64,000 bases of DNA, from assembly GCA_016699445.1 (NCBI GenBank), contig CP064976.1:1054001-1118000 (forward strand), read 5' to 3'. The notes under the pieces are model-generated. The model was not told the DNA's origin and did not search any database. It worked only from the letters and a program-made list of their open reading frames with translations. This DNA is from Deltaproteobacteria bacterium. GTDB lineage: Bacteria > UBA10199 > JACPAL01 > GCA-016699445. Positions 17,913-27,726 of this stretch are shown here, one piece after another (positions within the stretch are counted from its first letter, which is position 1; every line of letters begins with the position of its first letter). Both the position numbers and the translations under genes were made by a program.

Positions 17913-18506
17913 TTAAAGTACCAACATCGCATAGCGCTGATATGTTTTCAAAACTCTTCCCTGATACCCTCCAGTAGGAGCTGGACGATTTTTGTAAAGA
18001 AGACTGACCGTTGTCGGACCGGCATTATAAGCCATGAGGGCTTTATTCACGTCACCATGATATTTATTAATGAGAAATGAAAGATAACGAACACCCACAT
18101 GAAGATTAAAAACATTATCTTTTAATAAATACTGATGTTCCAAACTCACATTTTGTCTCTTGCTCAGTTCGCGCACAACAACGGGTTTGATTTGCATGAG
18201 ACCTAAAGCTCCACGGTTTGAAGCCGCTGATGGTTTAAAATGACTTTCCACATGAACCACCGACAAAATCAGCAAAGGATCAATATGATACTCACGAGAA
18301 AGATGAAGCACGACACTTTTAATCTGACCTCTTTCACTTTCGGATAAATGCGCTGCCTCTGATTCAACAATCTGATGCACACCTTCTACTTTAATATCCG
18401 TTTTTTTGACCATGGGTTCTTGGAATGTTGTATGTCTCACTTTATAAATAGACCCCATCGCCAGAACACTCAAAGCCACTAATGATATTTTTTTTAAACA
18501 TTTCAT
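17913..18506 (-). CDS. Lytic transglycosylase (SLT family)
   Basis: A 197-residue exported enzyme that cleaves the MurNAc-GlcNAc bond of peptidoglycan. A hydrophobic N-terminus (about 5-22) acts as signal or anchor. The SLT goose-lysozyme-like domain shows the catalytic E87 (VHVESHF), SNRGALGLMQIKP, VGVRYLSFLINKYHGD and ALMAYNAGP. A ribosome site (AGGGAGGG) precedes the ATG. It is cotranscribed in orientation with nuoH but is probably part of the island side. Confidence 0.92.
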   Translation of the reverse strand: MKCLKKISLVALSVLAMGSIYKVRHTTFQEPMVKKTDIKVEGVHQIVESEAAHLSESERGQIKSVVLHLSREYHIDPLLILSVVHVESHFKPSAASNRGALGLMQIKPVVVRELSKRQNVSLEHQYLLKDNVFNLHVGVRYLSFLINKYHGDVNKALMAYNAGPTTVSLLYKNRPAPTGGYQGRVLKTYQRYAMLVL

Positions 18507-18704
18507 CCCTCCCTAAAGAGCAAGAGCGATGCCGAATCGTATCTATATGAATCTATTAATAATTTTACACTTTAACCCGATTTTCACCCTTCTTTCCGGA
18601 GAGAGGCGACCTCATGAACGGAGGCTTCAAAACCCAGATCTGATTGTGTGATATCCCGCTATTTTCATTGCCATTTTTCAAGTTCAAGCTATCCCCTCTT
18701 CCCT

Positions 18705-19541
18705 ATGACTCAAAAATCAGGAGTTTTAGTGAATGGAGTCCACCTTCACGTTATCGAAAGTGGTCCTCGCGATGGAAAACTTTTAATTTTTCTCCATGGC
18801 TTTCCGGAGTTTGGAGAGGCATGGAGGCACCAAATCGACTATTTTGCCAAAGCCGGCTACCACGTCATCGCTCCCGATCAGCGCGGCTACAATTTAAGTG
18901 AAAAACCAAAAAACGTTTCCGACTACACTATCAACCAACTTTCAGAAGATGTGATTGGGTTGATGGATCATTTCAAACAGAAAAAAGCGATTGTCGTGGG
19001 TCATGATTGGGGTGCGGCTGTCGCCTGGTGGACAGCCAATCGATTTCCAGAACGCTTGGAAAAGCTCATCATTCTCAATGTTCCTCACCATGACGTGTTC
19101 AAAAAGTTTTTAGTGACCCATCCTTCTCAGCTCTTACGCAGCTGGTACATGCTTTTTTTTCAGCTTCCTTTTTTACCTGAAAAGTTGATCCGAAAAAATG
19201 GAATCGCAAATCTAAAAAACACCAGCCGCCCCGGCACATTTTCAAATGAAGATTTCAAGCGGTACCAGAAAGCCTGGGATCAACCCGGAGCTCTCACTGG
19301 AATGCTCAACTGGTACCGTGCCGGACTTCGACATCCTGCAAAACTACCCTCCTCAACAATCAACGTACCCACGCTGCTGATTTGGGGCAAAAAAGATGCT
19401 TTTCTCAAACACGAAATGGCCCAACCCAGCATCGATCTATGTCCTAGTGGAAAACTTATTTTTCTGGAAAATGTGGGCCACTGGCTGGTTCATGAAGAGC
19501 CTCAAAAGATCAGCCAACTGATCCATGAGTTTATTATTTAG
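18705..19541 (+). CDS. Alpha/beta hydrolase, epoxide hydrolase-like
   Basis: About 277 residues. The oxyanion motif HGFPE (31-35), nucleophile D101 in VGHDWGAA, acid D230 in WGKKD and H258 in VGHW make up an aspartate-nucleophile catalytic triad. The cap tyrosines found in epoxide hydrolases appear to be present (SWYMLF and NWYRAG). A haloacid dehalogenase role is the alternative. I chose the ATG at 18705 because the family begins with the short strand before VHLHV; a GTG at 18648 would add 19 unlikely residues. No signal peptide. The stop (19539-19541) lies just before the -35 of the next gene. Confidence 0.85.
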   Translation: MTQKSGVLVNGVHLHVIESGPRDGKLLIFLHGFPEFGEAWRHQIDYFAKAGYHVIAPDQRGYNLSEKPKNVSDYTINQLSEDVIGLMDHFKQKKAIVVGHDWGAAVAWWTANRFPERLEKLIILNVPHHDVFKKFLVTHPSQLLRSWYMLFFQLPFLPEKLIRKNGIANLKNTSRPGTFSNEDFKRYQKAWDQPGALTGMLNWYRAGLRHPAKLPSSTINVPTLLIWGKKDAFLKHEMAQPSIDLCPSGKLIFLENVGHWLVHEEPQKISQLIHEFII

Positions 19542-19543
19542 AT

Positions 19544-19572
19544 TTGACTTCAAGACTCATCCTACTCACAAT
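19544..19572 (+). promoter_or_regulatory. Promoter of duplicated module copy 1
   Basis: TTGACT (19544-19549), a 17-bp spacer and CACAAT (19567-19572) lie 8 bp before the ATG of the fibre A gene. The equivalent position of copy 2 carries TTGACT with the same 17-bp spacer, and the surrounding bases are visibly related. The shared arrangement supports a real promoter rather than chance. Confidence 0.65.
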
Positions 19573-19580
19573 AATGCTTC

Positions 19581-20822
19581 ATGCGTTATCAAAAGATCTA
19601 TGGGTTTTTATTATTCTTTCTCTATTCGCTCCCTACTTTTGCGGCCCGTACCGATTGTATTTCTCAAATGGCTTTAGCCGATATTTCGGGAAATCCCATC
19701 ACCACTTCTGTCGAGTATGAAATCCATTTTTACCCAACGATTACAGGAGGCGCTGAGCTCACTACTGCTGCCTCAGGAACTGTCACTCCCTCCAACGGCA
19801 TCTTAAGCCTTCAGTTTGATTGCTCCACTGTCACCTCAAACTCAGCTGTCTTTATGGAATACGTCATCAACTCCGAAACTCTTTCCCCTCGTGTCGAAAT
19901 GGTCTCGGCGCCTTTTGCCGCTACGGCTTTTTCGGCTCTCAGTGTTTCGGGAGATGTCACTTTAGGCTCTGGGACTTCAGGAAACTATGTGCAATCTCTT
20001 ATAGCAGGTACAGGCATCACCATCACAGGAGGGACGGGTGAAGGATCCACACCTACCATTTCTGCTACAGTTTCAGGCCTTGCGGTAGACGCTGTTACAA
20101 CTGCCGAAATTTTAAACTCTACTATTGCCACGGTGGATTTGGCTGATGGAAGTGTGACTTCTGCAAAAATACTTGATGGAACTATTGCGACTGCTGACTT
20201 AGCAAATAGTAGTGTGACAACTGCCAAAATTAATAATGATGCAGTAACATTAGCTACCAAGACCAATGGCGACTATGTTGCAACTCTCACGGCAGGAACT
20301 GGCATCTCCACAACCGGAGCTTCTACCGGAGAGAATATTGCCCATACCCTCTCCATCGATCAAACGTTTAGCCCCACTTGGACTGGTACTCATCGATTTA
20401 ACGGAAACGTAGGGATTGGGAAAGCTCCAGGAGTCGCATTAGATATCGTGGGCGATATTTCGCTTACAGGAACTGTCACTTCTGGCTGTCCAGCTGGATT
20501 TGTCACTAGCTCCATTAGGAATATTGATTTCTGCATCGAGCCATCCAGTCATGCGGCTCAAAATTGGCAAGGTGCTGTCCAATCCTGCTACACTTCTGGA
20601 GCCAGACTTTGCCGAGCGTCTGAAATCACCATGGCTTGCACGAACTCGGCAGATTTTACTGGTTCTACATTCCCTGGTTCTGAATGGATTGATAATCTAT
20701 ATGATGACGGGGGAGCACAAGGGGCAATGACTATAAATAATGGGGGTCCAGGACATTGCGACACTATCGTTGGAGCTACCTTGGCATCACTCCTTCCATT
20801 TCGCTGCTGCAAAACAAAATAA
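19581..20822 (+). CDS. Fibre-like secreted protein A, copy 1
   Basis: 413 residues. A signal peptide (1-22, cleavage near TFA-ARTDC) leads into a head domain of about 80 residues with DISGNPITTSVEYEIHFYPT and ending in LSPRVEMVSAPFAATAF. This head type precedes coiled or beta-helical stalks in many bacterial surface fibres. The stalk (about 115-250) repeats short units such as TAKI, ADLANSSV and SVTSAKILDG, followed by TFSPTWTGTHRFNGNVGIGKAP. The C-terminal tip (about 300-413) is a Cys-rich domain with SGARLCRASEI and a final FRCC, like lectin or formylglycine-enzyme-type folds. The copy 2 protein shares head and stalk but not the tip. It ends 22 bp from the convergent gene. Confidence 0.75.
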   Translation: MRYQKIYGFLLFFLYSLPTFAARTDCISQMALADISGNPITTSVEYEIHFYPTITGGAELTTAASGTVTPSNGILSLQFDCSTVTSNSAVFMEYVINSETLSPRVEMVSAPFAATAFSALSVSGDVTLGSGTSGNYVQSLIAGTGITITGGTGEGSTPTISATVSGLAVDAVTTAEILNSTIATVDLADGSVTSAKILDGTIATADLANSSVTTAKINNDAVTLATKTNGDYVATLTAGTGISTTGASTGENIAHTLSIDQTFSPTWTGTHRFNGNVGIGKAPGVALDIVGDISLTGTVTSGCPAGFVTSSIRNIDFCIEPSSHAAQNWQGAVQSCYTSGARLCRASEITMACTNSADFTGSTFPGSEWIDNLYDDGGAQGAMTINNGGPGHCDTIVGATLASLLPFRCCKTK

Positions 20823-20844
20823 CATTAGGAAGCCCTAATTCTGT

Positions 20845-22626
20845 CTAGTCCCTCCAACTATCAGCACCTCTCTGTGCTGACCACATAGGCAGAAGAGTCC
20901 CCGTAATATAGGGACAACCACCATAAGATCGCACACAGACGCCTACTCTCGCTTCCCTTTGTCTTGCTGTATGAAAGAGAGATAAATCAATCCCGGGAAT
21001 ATCAGGCCTGGTAGGCAAATAATGAGTAGATGAAAGAGTATTGTAAAAAGTAGTGGGATCCTCACAATAATTTTGAAAATTTCTATCCCAACCACAGAGA
21101 TCATAATTTAATTCTTGCTGTCTGATATAGAAAAGACAGGAGCGGTATCTATCGGAACTACATCCTTTTTCCCAATACCCTCCTGCATATCCGTAAAACA
21201 AACGATCACTATTAGTCGAATCGTACCCTCCTAAATTGTGAATGGCCGGTAAAGAAGATAAGTAATGAAATCCTATTTTGCGAGCGTCCTCTAAATGAAG
21301 CCAAGTCTTCTCAAATAATAAACTCCCGGCTTCAGCAGAAAAGGGAGTCAGAGCTCTTCCTCCATTAATGGGCAACATGGGATTAAAATCCGCATAAATA
21401 TGATCTGTGTGAATCAGAATCCTCGCTTCAGCTGGATTTGTCCATTGATAGAGCAGACCTAAATGCATACCCGGATTATCCAAAGGATCAGCTGGAGTCC
21501 CTGGAAAAGGATACTCGGGGCTCTCACCTTCAATATTAACAGGACCCTCAAATGAATTAATTACTTTTAAAGGGATTTTAATGCTTTTAGCCAAATCATA
21601 AAAAAGATTAGTCGAAGACCAACATCCTACATAAGCAATTAAAGCTTCTTCTGTGCTCCCGGGAACCACTCCTTCTGTGACGGGATGAGACCTCAACCGA
21701 TCTTTTAACGTGAAATAATTGGACCTTAAAGATCGTGTCAATTCGATAGGTTGGTTATGAGCTACATGGTTATGAAAAAACTGAGTCAACAAAACTAAGG
21801 TATCCTGCGGAGTCATGGCTATTAAGCTTCTCATTCCAGGATCCGTAGAGTTCGTGCCCAGTAAAAAGTGGTAGGCAACACGAGGATCACACGAAATACT
21901 TGGATGATTCCTTTTTTGAGGAAGTAGTTGATAATCATGATGTGGGGTAATTCCCGAAGGATAACCACCTACCCCTGATGAAGCGATGAGGGCAAAATAA
22001 TGATCTGACTGTAATAGCTCTTTCAACTCTTCCCGTGAAAACTGATATAAAGACCAAGGAATAGAGCCATTAACTTCTGTAGTCAAAAACCATGCAATGT
22101 GAGTCGCATAGATATCAAAAGCTTGTTGTGCAGTGATATAGACCGAAGTGTCTCTTAACGGAGAGGATGCCGCCTCATATGAAGGACACTGGATACCTAA
22201 ATCTACATCATTTCTCAGTATCCTATTATAGAGATCTTGTAGACGTGATTTTTTTTGTTCCGACCATTCAGAGTAAGAAGTAATACCCCCTTCTCCAGTT
22301 TGCCAAATCATCTGTTCGGCAACCCAACGACAGTCGCCTAAGAGAGCCTCTTCAAGTGAAGCAGCTGTTCTTAATGCTGTGCGGCACCGTCCTCTTGGAG
22401 TAAATGAGGGATCCGAAAGAACTTCTGGGTCTATATGATCAATTACTGATTGAGGCACAGTACCTTTCATTGAATTCTGCTGAATGGGATAAAGGGGCAC
22501 AAAAAGGCTTGAAAACTTGCTTTTTGAACTTGTTGTAGGGAAACGCTTACTGGCATCCATACTCCGCGCAGATACCGATAAACAAAAAGAAAGTGCCGCT
22601 GTAACCATCATGATACGCTTAAACAT
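20845..22626 (-). CDS. Secreted protein with possible transglutaminase-like core, copy 1
   Basis: 593 residues with an N-terminal signal peptide (about 1-20). C335 lies in VGCWSSTNLFYDLAKSIKIPLKV, which resembles the Cys helix plus GIPAR strand of transglutaminase-like enzymes. A later stretch, IHTDHIYADFNP, could supply His and Asp. This assignment is tentative and rests on spacing shared with the copy 2 paralogue (C257). The protein ends in the tetrapeptide SWRD, as does the paralogue. Several Cys in the C-terminal third (WEKGCSSDRYRSC, CVRSYGGC) fit an exported protein. It is divergent from the protease gene. Confidence 0.6.
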   Translation of the reverse strand: MFKRIMMVTAALSFCLSVSARSMDASKRFPTTSSKSKFSSLFVPLYPIQQNSMKGTVPQSVIDHIDPEVLSDPSFTPRGRCRTALRTAASLEEALLGDCRWVAEQMIWQTGEGGITSYSEWSEQKKSRLQDLYNRILRNDVDLGIQCPSYEAASSPLRDTSVYITAQQAFDIYATHIAWFLTTEVNGSIPWSLYQFSREELKELLQSDHYFALIASSGVGGYPSGITPHHDYQLLPQKRNHPSISCDPRVAYHFLLGTNSTDPGMRSLIAMTPQDTLVLLTQFFHNHVAHNQPIELTRSLRSNYFTLKDRLRSHPVTEGVVPGSTEEALIAYVGCWSSTNLFYDLAKSIKIPLKVINSFEGPVNIEGESPEYPFPGTPADPLDNPGMHLGLLYQWTNPAEARILIHTDHIYADFNPMLPINGGRALTPFSAEAGSLLFEKTWLHLEDARKIGFHYLSSLPAIHNLGGYDSTNSDRLFYGYAGGYWEKGCSSDRYRSCLFYIRQQELNYDLCGWDRNFQNYCEDPTTFYNTLSSTHYLPTRPDIPGIDLSLFHTARQREARVGVCVRSYGGCPYITGTLLPMWSAQRGADSWRD

Positions 22627-22968
22627 CTTAACTCCTTAATTTTATTAATTTCACACAGTACAAGCTGATATATTATCGTCAATGGGATTAAAGCTGTTGT
22701 CTTATTTATAACTTTTATTCACAAAAAAGCTTTTAACAGTATGACGCAAGAGGACGTTAAAAGTTGTGGTTAAAAGTTTGGCCGATGCAAAAAAGTTTAA
22801 AGGGAAATCGGGGTCAGATCACCCTATCAAACCTTTGTCAGCAGTCTCCTCCATAAATATGTCACAGGTCGGTTAGTAGAGGCGTAGTAATGAATGTTTA
22901 TCCAAAATACACCAATCATTCTTATAAAATCCTCTGGCCTATTCAAAACACTATGCTAAGCGCCTCGG
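22627..22968. other. Intergenic region between divergent genes, copy 1
   Basis: 342 bp without a gene. It should hold the promoters for the minus-strand Cys-His-core protein gene and the plus-strand protease gene. About 60 bp before the protease (from about 22905) are nearly identical to the copy 2 counterpart (31650-31710), including TCTGGCCTATTCAAAACACT. A tiny frame, MLSASGGF then stop, spans 22953-22979 and is kept in copy 2. The segment around 22800 contains GGGGTCAGATC, a short motif often seen in repeats near transposases, but no transposase is present. Confidence 0.5.
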
Positions 22969-24391
22969 GTGGTTTTTAGAAAACTTTTTATTCTGTCATC
23001 ATTTCTGATTTTGCTTTTCGGCTTCGAGCCGCAAGCCTTGAGCTATAATTTCCTCTACATCAACCCCACCACCGGAGCCCCTATTGGCTGGGAACCCGGG
23101 ACGACGATTCATTATTATGTGGATCCAGGTCCTTTAGGAAGACTCACCAATGAACAAGCTCGCACCTTGATTCGTGCGGCGATGGATATTTGGGAGAATG
23201 CTTCGCCGTATGCGGATACTCCTCGGTTTGTTTATGAAGGATTGTTGCCGGAGGATGTAACGGGTAGTAACTACTCAACTTATGTAAGTGGTCATGAATG
23301 TTATGACTCTGACCTCGCCCTATGTGAAGCACAGACACAACGTGACCTTAAAACAGTTATTATTTTTGATGAAGATGATTCTATTTTAACAAGTGCACTT
23401 TGTTTATCGCGAGGCTGTTCTGCAATTGCAGGTTCTGGAGTTTTCTCTGGCAGTGCTAGTAACCCTCATAATATTAATACGGGTTATCTTGTTTTAGGGA
23501 AAGTTGCGGGCGAAATTTCTACACCTATTTATGCTGTCGTTGGTCTCATGACTCATGAGCTAGGCCATCTTCTTGGCCTAGCTCATACTTCTATTAATGA
23601 ACAGGCCACTATAGCAGATACGGTTGGATTTGGAAGGTATGTTCCAACCATGTACACAAGCACTCTTTCATTTTCTGATCTCAATCCAGCACGCTCTTCT
23701 TCTACCCTAAATCCCGATGATATTGCAGGTATTACAACTCTTTATCCAGCAACAAGTGGAGCTACAATGTTAGGAACCATTAAAGGGATCTTAACTAAGT
23801 CAAATGGGACACCAATGTATCACGTGAATGTGGTAGCTAGAAATATAGAGGACCCTTTATGTGAGACTTATTCTTTCTTAAGTGGGAGATCTTGCTTTTT
23901 TAACACTACCTGTAACATTCCTGGTAGAGATGCAGATGCCGGATATATCATATCATCAATTCCTTCTGGAACTTATACAGTTGAGGCAGAAGAAGTTGCT
24001 GACAGCGGAATCGCCAGAACTTACGCTCCGCCACTCTTTGATGAGTTTATCTATGGTGACGCTGAATTCTGGAACACAGACGATGCAGCTGATGAAGTAA
24101 ACACCTTATCATCGACCCTTTCAGTGACAGCAGGAGAAACTAAGGAAAATATCAACATTACTCTCAACCGAAATTCTGTTACTTCTGACAGAGTAAAGTA
24201 TATTTCTCTTGATACTTTTACACCGGGACCTGCTACTCGATGTCCTACATCCCCACCAATTGACTATGCTTCCCTCATTGGTATTTCAGAAAGCACAGGG
24301 GCTCTGGGGTTCTAAAGAACCAACAAACACTAACAGTTCAGGATGTTCTTTAGTCCCAGCAGATTATACAAAGATTATAGATGGTATATAA
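22969..24391 (+). CDS. Matrixin-like secreted zinc metalloprotease, copy 1 (3' frameshift)
   Basis: A signal peptide (to about residue 26, ALS) precedes a metzincin catalytic domain with HELGHLLGLAH (H196, E197, H200, H206) and the following NPDDIAGITTLYP. A carboxypeptidase-regulatory-like beta domain follows (about 265-340). The first frame stops at 24315 after IGISESTGALGF. One base fewer in the G4 run at 24306-24309 continues the protein as GSKEPTNTNSSGCSLVPADYTKIIDGI to 24391. The shifted tail carries the Gly-Cys-Ser-Leu motif of the copy 2 protease and restores the same short convergent overlap with the next gene, so the frameshift is probably an error. Start is GTG 22969, without a clear ribosome site. 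Confidence 0.8.
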
Positions 24392-25901
24392 TGATATCCA
24401 AAGCAAATCCACCAAATGTACAGATATTAAAGTGGTCGGTATTTTTGCTTATAACCCAAGTAGTATGAGTCGTAGCATTCAGATTAGTAATCTGTATGAG
24501 ATAATGATCGTCAGGTGACGGAGTCTCAAAATAAAAGACCATCTGTTTACCTTCATAACCAATACCTGGATAAGCACAATTATCTGCTCCATCCCATCGG
24601 GATATATTATAATGCACTGTTGGAATACTACCACCGCTAAAGATCGGCTCATTTACGCTAGCCATGGCAAAAGGCCTCATATATTGCGGCACTTGAGTAT
24701 TAGCAATTTGCCCACTTACTTGACTGAAGGGAATATCTGCTCCTTGCGTAGCTCGAAAATCAGTATTTAGTTGACTCACATCTACTCCATCTACCAAGCA
24801 TCTTCTAATGCCTGGGGAAATTTCAGGACAACTTCGATCATCAAAACTTAAATTCCCCGTCATCGTATCCCCACCCTCATTCACATACCGATTATCCAAC
24901 GAATGAGAGTCAGCTTCGTCCTGAAAAATATCCTCCACACGAATAGTCCCATTTTGAATATCAGTACTTGTAACACTCTCATCAGCAATCTTCGATGATC
25001 CAATTGAATTATCCGCCAAAGCTGATGCGCTTACCACTCCGCTAGCAAGCTTGTCAGCTGTAATGGCTCTATCAGCAATCTGTGCATTTGAAATGGTTCC
25101 TGAAATATTTGAAAAGCTATGAGCACTTCTATTTCCAGCGCTAATATGGTTTGCAAAGTTTGTATCCAATGTCTGACGTTGAGAGATTTCATCATTTAAT
25201 AAACGGGCTAATTCAACAAGAACGCCTTGAACATTATTTATGGTTTCAGGGATTCTCGATAAAAGACCATCGACAACAATCGCTGACGCTCGATGAGCGC
25301 CGGTTGGATTATTCATATGAGCTGTCAAATCAGAATAACGTGCAATACTCACCGGAATCTGTGCCACTCCAATCATCCCACCCACATCACCAAACGAAAT
25401 GGTTCCAGGCTCTAAATCTTCAAGCTTGATGCTACCATTTTTAATCTGAGCACTTCCAATCGCATCATTCACCACACCTAAAGATTTTTCAGACCAAAAA
25501 GCATAAGGGACTAAACCAAACTCAATCGGATCGACGGATTCGTTATTGCCAATACGATACTGCAAAAGTTTTTCGCCTGTTGTGGGATCCAGGGCATTCA
25601 ATGGAATACCTCCAGTCGGTGTGTTTGTTCCTGGAAAATCTCCTTCCCCAATCATCGCATTCACCGCCCCTCGCGTCACAGGAACTTCAGCTTGTGTTTC
25701 AAAATATAGCTGCGTGCCATCAGCATCTAAAATCCTGAATTCCAAAGCCGTTGTCGTATCCGGCAAGAGATTGCCGGCATCGTCTCTTAGGACGGATTGG
25801 AAATTAAGTACTCGCGGAATGTTTAATTCAGCGAAGACTGAAGTTGAGATCATTGAGCTCAGGGAGAGTGTGAAGATCAAAGTTAGTTTTGTTAGTTTCA
25901 T
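24375..25901 (-). CDS. Fibre-like secreted protein B, copy 1
   Basis: 508 residues with a signal peptide (about 1-24, VFA-ELN). The head domain (25-150) has the common LNFQSVLRDDAGNLLPD opening and closes with a VPYAFWSEK strand, as in bacterial tail-fibre-like surface proteins. The stalk has repeated units IGSAQIKNG, LEDLEPG, ADNSIGSSKI and DIQNGTI, then LDNRYVNEGGDTMTG, a motif very common in phage tail fibres. The C-terminal about 110 residues form a tip unrelated to that of copy 2. A good ribosome site (AAGGAGC) precedes the ATG. The role is probably receptor binding or adhesion (inferred). Overlaps the protease 3' end by 17 bp. Confidence 0.75.
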   Translation of the reverse strand: MKLTKLTLIFTLSLSSMISTSVFAELNIPRVLNFQSVLRDDAGNLLPDTTTALEFRILDADGTQLYFETQAEVPVTRGAVNAMIGEGDFPGTNTPTGGIPLNALDPTTGEKLLQYRIGNNESVDPIEFGLVPYAFWSEKSLGVVNDAIGSAQIKNGSIKLEDLEPGTISFGDVGGMIGVAQIPVSIARYSDLTAHMNNPTGAHRASAIVVDGLLSRIPETINNVQGVLVELARLLNDEISQRQTLDTNFANHISAGNRSAHSFSNISGTISNAQIADRAITADKLASGVVSASALADNSIGSSKIADESVTSTDIQNGTIRVEDIFQDEADSHSLDNRYVNEGGDTMTGNLSFDDRSCPEISPGIRRCLVDGVDVSQLNTDFRATQGADIPFSQVSGQIANTQVPQYMRPFAMASVNEPIFSGGSIPTVHYNISRWDGADNCAYPGIGYEGKQMVFYFETPSPDDHYLIQITNLNATTHTTWVISKNTDHFNICTFGGFALDIIIYHL

Positions 25902-25924
25902 AAAAGCTCCTTAAGTTTTAATTT

Positions 25925-27715
25925 TTATCTTGGTCGTGTGAAATAATCGGTTGGGATGTCGAGACTCATATCTGGATCGACAGCGAAAGTGCACTGTGCA
26001 GTGCCAGAATTTCCAACTCTATCTCGCACCTGAAAAGAAATTTGCATCGTTTTTGGTTGAATGAGCACAGGCCTCTCTAGGGGATAGGAATAAATAGTTT
26101 GATATGCACCTACAGCTGAGAGTTGTGCGTCAGAAAAAAATGAAGTGTGGGGAACAAGGAGAAAACGATAGGATCCTCCACTTCCAGAAGGAGTAGTAGC
26201 GTACGTATTGGATTGCAGTCCAGTTTTAGTAAATATCGTGTGACCACCACTATTTCGCGATAAAGACCATTGGCTTCCGCTAATATTAAATTGTGAAATA
26301 TCCATCTGAGCATCACACACATCTACTTCAATTAATTGAGGCGTTTCTGTCATGACTGTAGGACAAACAAGTCTCACTTTTGGTCGTGTTGTTGAAGGAT
26401 CACGGTCACAATCTATTGCATCATTGCGATTATTATTCGTGTCTGAAAAATTCAGAATAATTTGATAATTTTGAACCATTCCAGTTGGATTTGTGATTCT
26501 AAGAGTTATCTGACAAGCTTCACTCTCTAATCCATTTTTGATAAATGTAGGAACAAACAAAGATGAGGTGGTTGATAAGACTTCATTTTGAAATGAGTCG
26601 AGAGAGATAAAATTATCTCCATTACAGGTGTCGCTCCAGAAAAAATGGAAACCCATATTAAACAACTGAGTAGCTGTATATTGTGTAGTAATGCCAGAAA
26701 CAACATAACGAAATCCTGGATTGATAACTAAACGATCTGGAATGGTTTGAGTAAAAGAAAGACTACCCACACTATCAGCAGCACTACATCCTCCAATATA
26801 AGTATAAGAATTTGTGGAAATTGCCCAATTAACACAATCAGGAAAATCCGAGATGGTGATTCCTGTGTCGGGAGTACCATCGCGGCCGGATTCAGAAACG
26901 TAGACTGAAACTTCTCTTGAAGCTGAAGCACCGGCAGGATCGTAAACTGTGATACGCATTCGGAAAATTCCCGTGACAGAAGGAGCTGTGAAAGTGGCTC
27001 CTTGCAAATGATCACCTGTTAACAAACCTGTGAGCGTCGCACCCTCAGGGCCTGAAATTACTTCCCATAAATAGCTCAATGTATCTCGCTGCGGATCTTG
27101 GGCATCGACTGTCATTGTTGTCGTAGCAGTATAGGCAAGACTTGCACGAGCAACGATTGTGCCGTGAATCACAGGAGGTGTATTGGGTGCTGGGATAGGA
27201 TCCACAGGCACTTGTCTTTGCATGATGATTTGAATCGAAGGCGTCCCAAACTCTGCAGCATGTACACCTCTGAGATTTCCCTCAAACAAAAGTCGAGCGG
27301 TCGTATCTGTCGCCATTGCATGCAATTCCACTTCAGCATCCACTGGAATACTAATACGACCTGTGTATATTAAAGGATCTGTCGTGCTTCGTGTCAGCTC
27401 TGTAGTTGAAAAAACGCTGCCACTGATAATCACTTCGATCGATACATGCGTCACTTGTGAAAACAAAGACACAGCAGCGATTGAATCTGAATAGGTAATG
27501 TCATCGAGCGTTAGAGCGGCAGGATCTCCAGCTTCATTCAGACGAATGCTGATATCAAAATCCTTCATCTCTCTCTCAGTTGCTGTTGGTGTCGCTCCAT
27601 CAGATAGAGTTTGATCAGAAGAACTTGTAGCGCCACCGCCACAACCCATCGGAGCCATAAGACCTAAAATCCAAAACAGACTGCTGAATAAAAAAAGTTT
27701 TTTAATATGTGTCAT
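25925..27715 (-). CDS. PKD-like lipoprotein, only in copy 1
   Basis: 596 residues. The signal peptide ends in a lipobox-like MGCGGG (Cys about 25). A first beta domain (about 45-170) is followed by a Pro-rich linker (VPVDPIPAPNTPPV) and a PKD/REJ-like Ig-fold domain (about 185-280) with DPQRDTLSYLWEVISGP. Further beta-rich regions follow with paired Cys and SDTCNGD. The gene lies between fibre B and the small lipoprotein; the matching position in copy 2 has only 29 bp. So it was either inserted in copy 1 or lost from copy 2. Ribosome site AAGGGG before the ATG. Confidence 0.75.
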   Translation of the reverse strand: MTHIKKLFLFSSLFWILGLMAPMGCGGGATSSSDQTLSDGATPTATEREMKDFDISIRLNEAGDPAALTLDDITYSDSIAAVSLFSQVTHVSIEVIISGSVFSTTELTRSTTDPLIYTGRISIPVDAEVELHAMATDTTARLLFEGNLRGVHAAEFGTPSIQIIMQRQVPVDPIPAPNTPPVIHGTIVARASLAYTATTTMTVDAQDPQRDTLSYLWEVISGPEGATLTGLLTGDHLQGATFTAPSVTGIFRMRITVYDPAGASASREVSVYVSESGRDGTPDTGITISDFPDCVNWAISTNSYTYIGGCSAADSVGSLSFTQTIPDRLVINPGFRYVVSGITTQYTATQLFNMGFHFFWSDTCNGDNFISLDSFQNEVLSTTSSLFVPTFIKNGLESEACQITLRITNPTGMVQNYQIILNFSDTNNNRNDAIDCDRDPSTTRPKVRLVCPTVMTETPQLIEVDVCDAQMDISQFNISGSQWSLSRNSGGHTIFTKTGLQSNTYATTPSGSGGSYRFLLVPHTSFFSDAQLSAVGAYQTIYSYPLERPVLIQPKTMQISFQVRDRVGNSGTAQCTFAVDPDMSLDIPTDYFTRPR

Positions 27716-27726
27716 AAATTGTCCCC

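Noticed and set aside
22780..22830. Trace of an insertion sequence (GGGGTCAGATC motif)
   Set aside because: A single short motif without inverted ends or transposase remnant is not enough.
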